DNA of 8,676 nucleotides from an uncultured Selenomonadales bacterium (GTDB lineage Bacteria; Bacillota; Negativicutes; Selenomonadales; Selenomonadaceae), in assembly GCA_937910665.1 (NCBI GenBank), contig CALEPR010000086.1, positions 1 through 8,676 of the forward strand. The letters run 5' to 3'. Both the position numbers and the translations under genes were made by a program. A model generated the notes under the pieces. That model did no database searches and was not told the DNA's origin. It saw nothing but the letters and a program-made list of their open reading frames with translations. This document shows positions 1-6,854 of this stretch, piece after piece; the stretch's first letter is position 1; each line of letters opens with the position of its first letter.

Positions 1-957
1 GAATACATTGGGCAGGAAAAAGTTAAGGCGAACCTGAAAGTTTTCGTGAAGGCGGCGTTACAGCGGCGGGAAGCGCTCGACCACGTTTTATTGTACGGAC
101 CGCCAGGTTTGGGCAAAACGACGCTGGCGGGAATAATTGCGAACGAACTGGGCGTAAATTTCCGCCCGACTTCGGCGCCGGCGATTGAACGGAGCGGCGA
201 TTTAGCAGCACTGCTGACGAATTTACAGCCGCGCGACGTTTTATTTATCGACGAAATTCACCGGCTGTCGCGGCAGCTCGAAGAAATTTTGTACTCGGCG
301 ATGGAAGATTTTGCGCTGGATATAATTATTGGCAAAGGACCCAGTGCGCGGAGTATTCGATTGGATATTGCGCCGTTCACTTTAATTGGAGCGACAACTA
401 AGCCAGGAGCATTGTCGCCACCTCTGCGTGACAGGTTCGGGGTAATTTCGCGACTGGAATATTATTCGACAGATGCGCTTGTAGAAATTATCACTCGCGC
501 AGCAGAAATTTTAAAAATTCCGATCGAAAAAAATGGTGCGGAAGAAATTGCAAAACGCTCGAGAGGAACTCCTCGAATTGCAAACAGACTTTTGAAACGC
601 GTCCGTGATTTCGCAGAAGTTGCAGGAAGTTCGACAATCACAAATGAAATTGCAGACCGCGCACTTTTGGAACTGGAAGTCGATCGGATGGGTTTGGATC
701 ACACTGACCGCAGAATGTTGGACGCGATGATAAAAAAATTTCGCGGTGGGCCTGTCGGATTGGAAACTATTGCTGCTTCCATCAGTGAAACACGCGAAAC
801 TATCGAGGATATTTATGAGCCTTATCTTTTGCAACTGGGATTTATCATGCGTACGCCTCGCGGCAGAGTTGTCACCGAAACCGGCTACAATCACATGAAT
901 GTTCCATATCCGACTGCAAATTTGCTTGAGCCAAAACTTTTTGATTTTGAGGACTGA
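1..957 (+). CDS. ruvB: Holliday junction branch migration ATPase RuvB (5'-truncated)
   Basis: RuvB is the hexameric AAA+ motor that, with RuvA, drives branch migration of Holliday junctions during recombinational repair. The reading frame is open from base 1, beginning EYIGQEKVK, so the gene enters from outside the window. About 25 N-terminal residues are missing compared with the usual length of about 340; the GTG at base 46 is internal. Visible motifs, in window codon numbering, are Walker A GPPGLGKTT (33-41), Walker B LFIDEIH (D85, E86), the RuvA-contacting hairpin around IIIGKGPSARSIRL, sensor 1 GATT (131-134), the PLRDRFG arginine-finger region, sensor 2 GTPRIANRLLKRVRDF and a C-terminal winged helix ending in a TPRGR segment. 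After it comes a tail of about 25 residues. Two oddities: GATTKPG replaces the usual GATTRAG, and the first 480 bases are richer in GC and CGG codons than the rest. The neighbour ilvA converges on it. Confidence 0.97.
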   Translation, partial: EYIGQEKVKANLKVFVKAALQRREALDHVLLYGPPGLGKTTLAGIIANELGVNFRPTSAPAIERSGDLAALLTNLQPRDVLFIDEIHRLSRQLEEILYSAMEDFALDIIIGKGPSARSIRLDIAPFTLIGATTKPGALSPPLRDRFGVISRLEYYSTDALVEIITRAAEILKIPIEKNGAEEIAKRSRGTPRIANRLLKRVRDFAEVAGSSTITNEIADRALLELEVDRMGLDHTDRRMLDAMIKKFRGGPVGLETIAASISETRETIEDIYEPYLLQLGFIMRTPRGRVVTETGYNHMNVPYPTANLLEPKLFDFED

Positions 958-1096
958 AAAATTTTTCCAAATAGAATTGAAACGACTGTTCGGAACTGTA
1001 TTCACAAGTTCTTACATTTTTATTTTCTTGCAGACCGAATTTAAATCCAATAATTTTTTTCTGAATTTCCTCAATGCTCAACATTTTTTTTTTGAA

Positions 1097-2374
1097 TTAC
1101 CTCAGCAAATCAATTTTTTCAATTTCGTAACCTTTTTTATTCAGAGCGCGAATAATTCTTTCAATGTGTTCGTGGTTGTGTGTCTCGACAGTAACGCCGA
1201 GCAAAACTTTTTTGAAGCTGTTTGTAACTAACGCTTGATTGTGATCGAGTTTGACGACGTTGGCTTGTTCGTCCGACAAAATTTTTGCGATGTTCAAAAG
1301 TTCGCCCGGTTTATCCGCAAGCTGAACAGAAAAATAAAAAATTCTTCCGCGAGCGATCAAAGCCTTGTCGATTAAACCTGACAAAGTTGAGATGTCAATA
1401 TTTCCTCCGCTGACAATCGCGACAACTTTTTTATTTTGGAAATTTAATTTGTTCAACGCCGCCAAACTTAAAACTCCTGCGCCTTCCGCAATAAGTTTAT
1501 GCTTTTCAATCAGACTCAAAAGCGCGGACATAATTTCCATTTCGTTCACCGTGATAATTTCGTCAAGATATTTTTTGCAGAACTCAAAAGTCAAAGTTCC
1601 TGCAGTTTTCACTGCGCAGCCGTCCGCAACTGTGTCCGAACTTTCAAGCGTGACAATTTTTCCTGCGTCGAGTGCCGCCTTCATACAAGCGGCATTTTCC
1701 GGCTCAACGCCGATAACTTTTACTTGCGGACTGACTAACTTTGTCGCAAGAGCAACGCCCGACGCAAAACCGCCGCCGCCGATTGGAACTAAAATTGCGT
1801 CGACATCTTTCAGTTCGTTAATAATTTCCAGCGCAGTCGTTCCCTGCCCGAGCAAAACTTCTCTGTCGTTGAAAGGATGAACATAAATATATCCATGCTT
1901 TTTTTGAAGCTCCAAACTATATTTAAAAGCGTCGTCGAAACTGTCGCCATGCAAAATTACTTCTGCGCCGAAATTTTTTGTCGCCTCGACTTTCAAAATT
2001 GGCGTTGTCGCAGGCATACAAATTACAGCCTTAACTCCAAGTTTCTGCGCGGCAAATGCAACGCCCTGCGCGTGATTTCCTGCTGAGGAAGTTATAACGC
2101 CTTTGGCTTTTTCCTCCGAAGTCAGCTGACTGATTTTATTGTAAGCTCCGCGAAGTTTAAAAGCTCCTGTGTGTTGCATATTTTCCGGTTTGAGAAAAAC
2201 TTCGTTGCCGCACTGCTCGGAAAAAAAATCGCTCGGTATCAATTTAGTTTTTTTGACGACCCCGGCAAGCTGTTTGTCTGCCCGATAAACGTCGGCAATC
2301 GTCGTCTGTTCGACTATGGAATTTTCGGAAATTTTTTCCGCAACATTTTTTTCAGAAATTTTTTTATCGCTCAA
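1097..2374 (-). CDS. ilvA: PLP-dependent threonine ammonia-lyase with C-terminal ACT domain
   Basis: This cytoplasmic enzyme deaminates L-threonine (and often L-serine) to 2-oxobutanoate (or pyruvate) and ammonia. It either feeds isoleucine synthesis or serves catabolism. The protein has 425 residues. The PLP lysine is K73 in HTGAFKLRGA, the substrate loop is SAGNHAQG (97-104), the phosphate-binding glycine loop is GGGG (199-202), and SGGN (322-325) contacts the cofactor ring. A single ACT-like domain spans about 346-425. This matches the roughly 400-residue one-ACT clade often named TdcB, rather than the long E. coli IlvA with two ACT-like modules, so the gene symbol is a family label. The start is a TTG, chosen because GGAGG lies 9 bases upstream and no other start is near. 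Residues 1-25 are a Lys/Glu/Ser-rich extension before the usual family start (TIADVYRA). The gene is divergent from rnjA. No strong terminator was seen after its stop. Confidence 0.95.
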   Translation of the reverse strand: MSDKKISEKNVAEKISENSIVEQTTIADVYRADKQLAGVVKKTKLIPSDFFSEQCGNEVFLKPENMQHTGAFKLRGAYNKISQLTSEEKAKGVITSSAGNHAQGVAFAAQKLGVKAVICMPATTPILKVEATKNFGAEVILHGDSFDDAFKYSLELQKKHGYIYVHPFNDREVLLGQGTTALEIINELKDVDAILVPIGGGGFASGVALATKLVSPQVKVIGVEPENAACMKAALDAGKIVTLESSDTVADGCAVKTAGTLTFEFCKKYLDEIITVNEMEIMSALLSLIEKHKLIAEGAGVLSLAALNKLNFQNKKVVAIVSGGNIDISTLSGLIDKALIARGRIFYFSVQLADKPGELLNIAKILSDEQANVVKLDHNQALVTNSFKKVLLGVTVETHNHEHIERIIRALNKKGYEIEKIDLLR

Positions 2375-2383
2375 AATAAAATT

Positions 2384-2388
2384 CCTCC
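2384..2388 (-). promoter_or_regulatory. Ribosome binding site deciding the TTG start of ilvA
   Basis: On the minus strand the sequence reads GGAGG, then 9 bases, then TTG at 2374-2372. This spacing is ideal and supports the TTG start although it adds a non-conserved N-terminal extension. Just upstream of it in the transcript, plus-strand arms 2405-2413 and 2424-2432 form a perfect 9-bp hairpin with a 10-base loop. All its pairs are A/T, so it is probably weak. Confidence 0.8.
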
Positions 2389-2523
2389 ATTAAAAATTTT
2401 TCAAAATAATTTTCGGCAAAGAAAAAATTATTCCTGTAAATTTTTTCAGTACAACAGACAAATTCTAAAACTAAAAATTAGGAACTTCTATTTGACTGAC
2501 TGAAACTGTGAATAATGCTTAAT

Positions 2524-2551
2524 ATTTTATCTGTCCGAGTTCATCTGACAA
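2524..2551 (-). promoter_or_regulatory. Sigma-A-like promoter for ilvA
   Basis: Read on the minus strand, TTGTCA (plus 2546-2551) is followed after 16 bases by TAAAAT (plus 2524-2529). Each box matches the consensus at five of six positions. Transcription would begin near 2517 and leave a leader of about 140 bases before the ilvA start. I looked for the T-box signature expected of some amino-acid genes in that leader and did not see it. The assignment is inferred from sequence only. Confidence 0.55.
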
Positions 2552-2582
2552 TCAAACGAAATTTTTTATTCACAAAATTAAA

Positions 2583-2611
2583 TTGCATTACTTAATTTAA
2601 AATGATAAAAT
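2583..2611 (+). promoter_or_regulatory. Extended -10 promoter for rnjA
   Basis: TTGCAT (2583-2588) is followed after 17 bases by TAAAAT (2606-2611), which is preceded by TGA, giving an extended -10 element (TGN). The -35 box is weak (three of six), which is common when an extended -10 is present. Transcription would start around 2618, leaving about 85 bases before the rnjA ATG. The box lies back to back with the ilvA promoter. The intergenic stretch 2375-2703 otherwise holds only AT-rich sequence, the weak hairpin near 2405-2432 and the leader ORF. Confidence 0.55.
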
Positions 2612-2675
2612 CTCCACAGCGATGAGTGAACGGAAAGATTTTATTTTTTTTAGGAATTTTGAGGAGGTAGTTTTA

Positions 2676-2717
2676 TTGAAAAATTATTTGAGGAGCGCGG
2701 AAAATGTTAAGAAATGA
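2676..2717 (+). CDS. Possible leader peptide overlapping the start of rnjA
   Basis: A near-perfect Shine-Dalgarno sequence, GAGGAGG (2661-2667), stands 8 bases before a TTG at 2676. That TTG opens a 13-codon frame ending in TGA at 2715-2717, so it overlaps the first codons of rnjA in another frame. The same frame is open upstream to an ATG at 2622, which would give 31 codons (beginning MSERKDFIFF). That ATG has no Shine-Dalgarno sequence and would sit only about 4 bases after the predicted transcript start. The rnjA ATG has its own weaker site, GAGGAG (2690-2695). Translation of the leader could couple to, or compete with, rnjA initiation. I recognise no family. In Bacillus the gene before rnjA is rpoY, but this peptide does not resemble it. 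Confidence 0.35.
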   Translation: MKNYLRSAENVKK

Positions 2718-4383
2718 TTCGCGCAGTGAACAACAAAAATTACAAGTGATCCCGCTCGGCGGACTGGGCGAAATCGGAAAAAATATGACAGTGATCCGCT
2801 ACGGCGATGAAATGATTGTAATTGATGCGGGATTGATGTTTCCTGAAAATGATATGCTCGGCGTTGATCTTGTCATTCCCGACTTCAATTACTTAATCGA
2901 AAATCAAGAATGTTTGAAGGCGATTGTTTTAACTCACGGTCACGAAGATCATATTGGCGCACTTCCTTACATTTTGAAAAAAATTTCTGTTCCGATTTAT
3001 GGAACTAAATTGACGTTGGGAATTTTGGAAGGTCGGCTGAAAGAAAACGGCGTTGACAGCGGAAATTTGCATACAGTTATGCCGGGGGAAATTATTATGC
3101 TTGGCTGTTTCAGCATTGGTTTTATTCGCGTCAACCACTCTATCCCTGACAGCGTCGGTTTGTCGATAAAAACTCCGCTCGGTATGATCGTTCACACCGG
3201 CGACTTTAAAATTGACTACACGCCTGTGGACGGAAAGATGACTGACTTTCGGCGTTTGGCTGACTTGGGCAACAAAGGTGTCTTGCTCATGCTTGCCGAC
3301 TCCACGAACTCGGAAAGAGAAGGACACACTCCAAGCGAAAAAACTGTCGGCGTTGCTTTCAATCGCGAATTTCAAAATGCGCCCGGCAGAATTATCGTCG
3401 CAACTTTTTCTTCCAATGTTCACAGAATCCAGCAAGTTATCGACAACGCAGTTAAATACAAGCGCAAAGTTGCAATTCTCGGTCGGAGCATGGTCAACGT
3501 CGTAAACATTTCTCAGGAAATGGGATATATTCACGCACCGGAAGGAACACTCATAGACATTGAGGAAATTGGAAACTATCCTGCGAATAAAATTGTCATA
3601 ATCACAACTGGAAGTCAAGGCGAGCCGATGAGCGCGCTGACAAGAATGGCACTTTCAGATCACAGGCAGGTGGATATTATTCAAGGCGACACGGTTATAA
3701 TTTCTGCGACACCGATCCCGGGAAATGAAAAACTTGTTGCCAAAACTGTCGACAATCTTCTCCGACTTGGCGCGAATGTAATTTACAGCCGAAGCGACGG
3801 CATACATGTTTCGGGGCATGCCTCGCGCGAAGAATTAAAACTCATGCACAATTTGATAAAACCAAAATTTTTTATTCCTGTTCACGGCGAACTTCATCAT
3901 CTGGTCGCTCACGCTAAACTTGCCGCAGAACTTGGAATGGCGAAGGAAAATATTTTTATCGGCGAGAATGGTTTTGTTTTTGAGTTCACGAAAGAGCGCG
4001 GAAGAATTGCCGGAAGAATTAACTGGGGCATTGTCATGGTGGACGGCTTGGGTGTCGGCGATGTCGGAAATATTGTTTTGCGCGACAGGCGACAACTTTC
4101 ACAGGACGGAATTTTAATTGTGGTTGTCACCATGAATCGAGAAAGCGGAAAATTGATTGCCGGACCGGATATTGTTTCGAGAGGTTTTGTCTATGTTCGC
4201 GAATCGGAAGAATTGATGGACGAAGCGAAAAACAGAGTTATTCAAGCATTAAAATATTGTGCGGAAGAAAATATTTACGACTGGACGACAATAAAACTTA
4301 ATGTCAAAGATGTTTTAGCGCAGTATCTTTTTGAACAGACAAGGCGGCGACCAATGATTTTGCCGATAATCATGGAAGTTTAA
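2704..4383 (+). CDS. rnjA: Ribonuclease J (metallo-beta-lactamase/beta-CASP RNase)
   Basis: RNase J is the 5'-to-3' exonuclease and endonuclease of Firmicute mRNA decay and rRNA maturation, acting in the cytoplasm. The 559-residue product has the usual length. The order of parts is a metallo-beta-lactamase core with HGHEDH (residues 78-83), H145, and HTGDFK (164-169, including D167); a beta-CASP insert beginning near LLMLADSTNSE (about 195-205) with TGSQGEP (302-308); the 5'-phosphate-binding and catalytic segment HVSGHAS (368-374); PVHGE with H394; and a C-terminal domain from about residue 450. All expected zinc ligands are visible. The ATG at 2704 is supported by GAGGAG at 2690-2695 and by an in-frame stop at 2689-2691 just upstream. 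Naming it RNase J1 rather than J2 is not possible from this view; intact metal-ligand motifs favour an active enzyme. It ends 232 bases before the convergent pfkA. Confidence 0.96.
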   Translation: MLRNDSRSEQQKLQVIPLGGLGEIGKNMTVIRYGDEMIVIDAGLMFPENDMLGVDLVIPDFNYLIENQECLKAIVLTHGHEDHIGALPYILKKISVPIYGTKLTLGILEGRLKENGVDSGNLHTVMPGEIIMLGCFSIGFIRVNHSIPDSVGLSIKTPLGMIVHTGDFKIDYTPVDGKMTDFRRLADLGNKGVLLMLADSTNSEREGHTPSEKTVGVAFNREFQNAPGRIIVATFSSNVHRIQQVIDNAVKYKRKVAILGRSMVNVVNISQEMGYIHAPEGTLIDIEEIGNYPANKIVIITTGSQGEPMSALTRMALSDHRQVDIIQGDTVIISATPIPGNEKLVAKTVDNLLRLGANVIYSRSDGIHVSGHASREELKLMHNLIKPKFFIPVHGELHHLVAHAKLAAELGMAKENIFIGENGFVFEFTKERGRIAGRINWGIVMVDGLGVGDVGNIVLRDRRQLSQDGILIVVVTMNRESGKLIAGPDIVSRGFVYVRESEELMDEAKNRVIQALKYCAEENIYDWTTIKLNVKDVLAQYLFEQTRRRPMILPIIMEV

Positions 4384-4454
4384 TTTCAAAAAAATATTTT
4401 GAAGAAAAATTTTCAGTAAAAGTTTCAGACAAAAATTTTCAAATCAAAAAAATT

Positions 4455-4496
4455 TTTTCCTCAACAAACAGAAAAGTTGTTGAGGAAAATTTTTTT
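4455..4496 (+). terminator. Hairpin terminator of rnjA, probably bidirectional
   Basis: Arms 4455-4467 and 4477-4489 form a perfect 13-bp inverted repeat (core CCTCAACAA / TTGTTGAGG) around a 9-base loop, followed by seven T residues at 4490-4496. This is a classic rho-independent terminator about 70 bases after the rnjA stop. The other side is A-rich and then T-rich (4445-4458), so it could also stop minus-strand transcripts from pfkA. Confidence 0.85.
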
Positions 4497-4508
4497 AAAT
4501 GGATCTAC

Positions 4509-4538
4509 AAAAAAAATGAGAATTTTATAAAATTCTCA
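4509..4538 (-). terminator. Palindromic terminator of pfkA
   Basis: Positions 4517-4538 are a perfect 22-base palindrome (TGAGAATTTT, AT, AAAATTCTCA). On the minus strand it is followed by eight T residues (plus 4509-4516, all A). It lies about 80 bases past the pfkA stop and suits termination of pfkA. The stem is AT-rich and the loop is tight, so it may be weaker than the neighbouring hairpin. Confidence 0.7.
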
Positions 4539-4615
4539 CAATTATTTGCCTCTTACATCAGTTGAGGAAACCATAAGTTTTATTTCAATAAAGTTCTTTC
4601 AAAAAATTTTTTCGC

Positions 4616-5581
4616 TCACACCAACACGCTTGCAAGTCTGACAAGTTCGGGGTCGAGAGGTTTTTTATTGTTGACCGAGTCAAAAAGATTTATGCTGACG
4701 ACTTTTCCTTCGTCGAAACCAAAGACGACATTTGAAACACCGGAGATCAAAGCCAACGCCGCACGTTCGCCCAACATCGACGCTTTAATTCTGTCTTCCA
4801 TTGTAGGAGATCCGCCGCGCTGAATGTGACCAAGAATAGAAACGCGTGTATCAATTCCGGTTTTTTCTTGGACAACATTTTTCAAGCCGACGCCGGAGCA
4901 AGCTCCTTCTGCCACGACAATAATTGTGTAGCGACGACCGCGTCTGTAATCCTCGACAATTTCATGACAAATGTCGTCGAGATCATATTTGACCTCAGGG
5001 ACGATTATGAACTCTGCGCCGCTCGCAATTCCAGAAACCATAGCCAACCAGCCTGAAGTATGTCCCATGACTTCGACGACCATAATTCTGCGGTGAGCGG
5101 AGGCAGTGTCACGAAGTTTATTTATCGCGTCGAGGGCGGTATTTGCAGCCGTGTCGCAGCCGATAGTATAATCTGTTCCCCAAACGTCATTGTCAATAGT
5201 TCCCGGCAACCCGACAATCGGAATCCCGCCCATTTTGGAAAGCAAAGCCCCGCCTGTCAAACTTCCATCTCCACCAATAATTACAAGTCCTTCAATTCCA
5301 TGCTTTTGAAGATTTTCCAAACCTTTGCGGCGACCTTCTTCAGTTTTAAATTCTTTGCAACGCGCAGTGCCGAGAAAAGTTCCACCGCGCTGAATCAAAT
5401 CGCTGACGCTCCTGCCGGTAAGTTCGACAATGTCGTCCTCCAACATTCCTTTGTAGCCGTTATTGATTCCGAAAACTTTCACGCCTTCATAAAGCGCGGT
5501 TCTGACAACGGCACGCGCCGCAGCATTCATTCCCGGGCTGTCGCCGCCGCTCGTCATTACCGCAATAGCACCTGTAATCAT
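4616..5581 (-). CDS. pfkA: ATP-dependent 6-phosphofructokinase
   Basis: The enzyme phosphorylates fructose 6-phosphate to fructose 1,6-bisphosphate, the committed step of glycolysis, as a cytoplasmic tetramer. The product has 321 residues, the usual bacterial length. Motifs are GGDSPGMN (12-19), ATP/Mg loop GGDGS (103-107), catalytic GTIDND (127-132, base D130), a MGHTSGW segment (172-178), GAEFIIVPE (188-196) and the fructose 6-phosphate segment GHIQRGGSPT (251-260). A glycine in GGDGS and PGTIDND rather than PKTIDND are the signatures of ATP-using rather than pyrophosphate-using forms. The ATG at 5581 was chosen over an in-frame TTG at 5602 because GAGGAGG lies 8 bases before the ATG, and because starting at TTG would place that site inside the coding region. 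It has its own promoter and lies 148 bases after the FlgT-like gene on the same strand, so readthrough from there is possible. Confidence 0.97.
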   Translation of the reverse strand: MITGAIAVMTSGGDSPGMNAAARAVVRTALYEGVKVFGINNGYKGMLEDDIVELTGRSVSDLIQRGGTFLGTARCKEFKTEEGRRKGLENLQKHGIEGLVIIGGDGSLTGGALLSKMGGIPIVGLPGTIDNDVWGTDYTIGCDTAANTALDAINKLRDTASAHRRIMVVEVMGHTSGWLAMVSGIASGAEFIIVPEVKYDLDDICHEIVEDYRRGRRYTIIVVAEGACSGVGLKNVVQEKTGIDTRVSILGHIQRGGSPTMEDRIKASMLGERAALALISGVSNVVFGFDEGKVVSINLFDSVNNKKPLDPELVRLASVLV

Positions 5582-5589
5582 AAATCTTT

Positions 5590-5596
5590 CCTCCTC
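5590..5596 (-). promoter_or_regulatory. Ribosome binding site of pfkA
   Basis: The minus strand reads GAGGAGG here, 8 bases before the ATG at 5581. It fixes that start and rules against the upstream in-frame TTG at 5602, whose codons would include this site. Confidence 0.85.
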
Positions 5597-5650
5597 ACTC
5601 AACTTTCACGCGCAGTTCAAACGCAATTATTTTCAGTTAATTTTAGTGCT

Positions 5651-5679
5651 ATTTTAAAAAATTTTCTTGAAGTTGTAAA
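5651..5679 (-). promoter_or_regulatory. Sigma-A promoter of pfkA
   Basis: On the minus strand TTTACA (plus 5674-5679) is followed after exactly 17 bases by TAAAAT (plus 5651-5656). Both boxes match the consensus at five of six positions, which makes this the best promoter in the window. It sits between the FlgT-like gene and pfkA and would give a leader of about 60 bases. It implies that pfkA can be expressed independently of the upstream envelope genes. Confidence 0.65.
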
Positions 5680-5729
5680 GAGATTTTTCAGTCTGTGCGG
5701 CGAAGATAATTTTGCGAACAGAAAAAGAT

Positions 5730-6824
5730 TTAGCGCACCTGAATTGTCAAAGTGTTGTAAGTTATCGACTGCAAATTTAAATCTGCGTCGGTGTTGGCTT
5801 GAATTTCTCTGAACAAAGTCTGAGGACTTCCGCCATACATCACGGTGAAAACTGCCTTGCCGCCTTCGTAGCTGGAAAGATTGCAACTTTTTACTCCGCG
5901 AACATTTCCGATAGCATTTTGAACTTGATTTATTTTTTGGAAAGCCGAGCCGTAAACTACAACCTCAACGCCTTGCTGGCTTGTATACATTCCTGTTATT
6001 TGCGAAACAAGATATTCTCCCATTTGCTTGCCTGCCGCAGCCAATGCTTTTTTTGACGCTATTGACTCGGAATTGTCCAAACCCGAACCATATTTTCCGT
6101 CCGCGCCGATAATTTGTCCCGTACGAACGATAAACATCTTTGCCTCGACTCTTGCGCGACAAGATTGAAGATTTGTTTTTTGATTGCCGGGCAACCACTG
6201 CGCCGCATCTCCGAGTCCTTCGCTGAACGCCTCGCCGACGATTATTATATCGACTCCAAATTTTTGTGCCGCAGCGGTCATCTCAGCCGCCGTCATTTTC
6301 ATGGGATTGGAAACATTGAGCCGCGAACCAACTTCGGTGACTTGAGAAAAACCTGCGTCGATTAAAGCCTTGACGATTGCAGTTTCGCCCGCAGGATCCG
6401 GAATTTGATATTGAATGTGGGTTTCGGGAACGTAGACCGCAATTTTTGGATTGCGAAGTTGATTGTTAATGATTCCGAGCCGAGTAAGTTCATTCATCAG
6501 TTTTGAATTTGGTTGATCATCGACTTCGGCAACTATTGTGACTTGCCAACCGCCCGAAATTTGATTTTTTCCGGTAACTCTGTAGTCTGTGACAAAACCT
6601 CTCGACTGAGTATAAATTTGATCTTGAATCAAAATATTTTTCTCGACCAAAGTATTTGAATCTACCAAAACGCCGAGAGTATTTTGAACTGCCATCCTCA
6701 AAGCATCATTTTCCGCTTCGGTCGGAGTAACTCCCACGCCTGTGACAGTTACAGTTTTCGCAAAAGCCGAACTGCAGAAAATCAAAATTGCAACAAAAAT
6801 TAAAGCTGAAAATTTTTTAATCAT
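5730..6824 (-). CDS. Secreted FlgT-like envelope protein
   Basis: The product has 364 residues from the ATG at 6824. It begins with a signal peptide (residues 1-22: two lysines, a hydrophobic core, cleavage after AFA); the LIFC stretch is not a convincing lipobox. Residues about 23-105 (TVTGVGVTPTEAENDALRM, then a conserved pattern ending before the DDQPNS linker) resemble the N-terminal domain of the flagellar assembly protein FlgT. The middle, about 115-265, contains a VDIIIVGEAF strand and looks like a CsgG/FlgT-middle type alpha-beta fold. The C-terminal 95 residues are a separate small alpha-beta domain that I do not recognise. A GTG four codons upstream could be the start, but MIKK gives a standard signal peptide. 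It follows the CsgG-like gene by 30 bases, clearly in one operon. A role in outer-membrane or flagellar-base assembly is inferred; no flagellar gene is visible nearby. Confidence 0.7.
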   Translation of the reverse strand: MIKKFSALIFVAILIFCSSAFAKTVTVTGVGVTPTEAENDALRMAVQNTLGVLVDSNTLVEKNILIQDQIYTQSRGFVTDYRVTGKNQISGGWQVTIVAEVDDQPNSKLMNELTRLGIINNQLRNPKIAVYVPETHIQYQIPDPAGETAIVKALIDAGFSQVTEVGSRLNVSNPMKMTAAEMTAAAQKFGVDIIIVGEAFSEGLGDAAQWLPGNQKTNLQSCRARVEAKMFIVRTGQIIGADGKYGSGLDNSESIASKKALAAAGKQMGEYLVSQITGMYTSQQGVEVVVYGSAFQKINQVQNAIGNVRGVKSCNLSSYEGGKAVFTVMYGGSPQTLFREIQANTDADLNLQSITYNTLTIQVR

Positions 6825-6854
6825 TTTGCTCCACACCCCATAGCATTATATTTT

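Noticed and set aside
1062..1104. Near-direct repeat TGAATTTCCTCA / TGAATTACCTCA around the ilvA stop
   Set aside because: Eleven of twelve identical bases in an AT-rich region, with only two copies and no structure around them, is consistent with chance.
899..1231. Plus-strand frame of 110 codons spanning the ruvB end and ilvA end
   Set aside because: Phe/Asn-rich composition is the antisense of AT-rich ilvA coding, with no ribosome site; the ilvA motifs on the other strand are unambiguous.
2492..2520. TTGACT at 2492 as a promoter for rnjA
   Set aside because: The -35-like hexamer is good, but no -10-like hexamer lies at 16-18 bases; the TTGCAT/TAAAAT pair downstream with the extended -10 fits better.
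2929..3618. 229-codon minus-strand ORF opposite rnjA
   Set aside because: It is a shadow of rnjA with no ribosome site and no family pattern.
5060..5812. 250-codon plus-strand ORF opposite pfkA
   Set aside because: pfkA on the minus strand carries all catalytic motifs; this frame is its shadow plus intergenic sequence.
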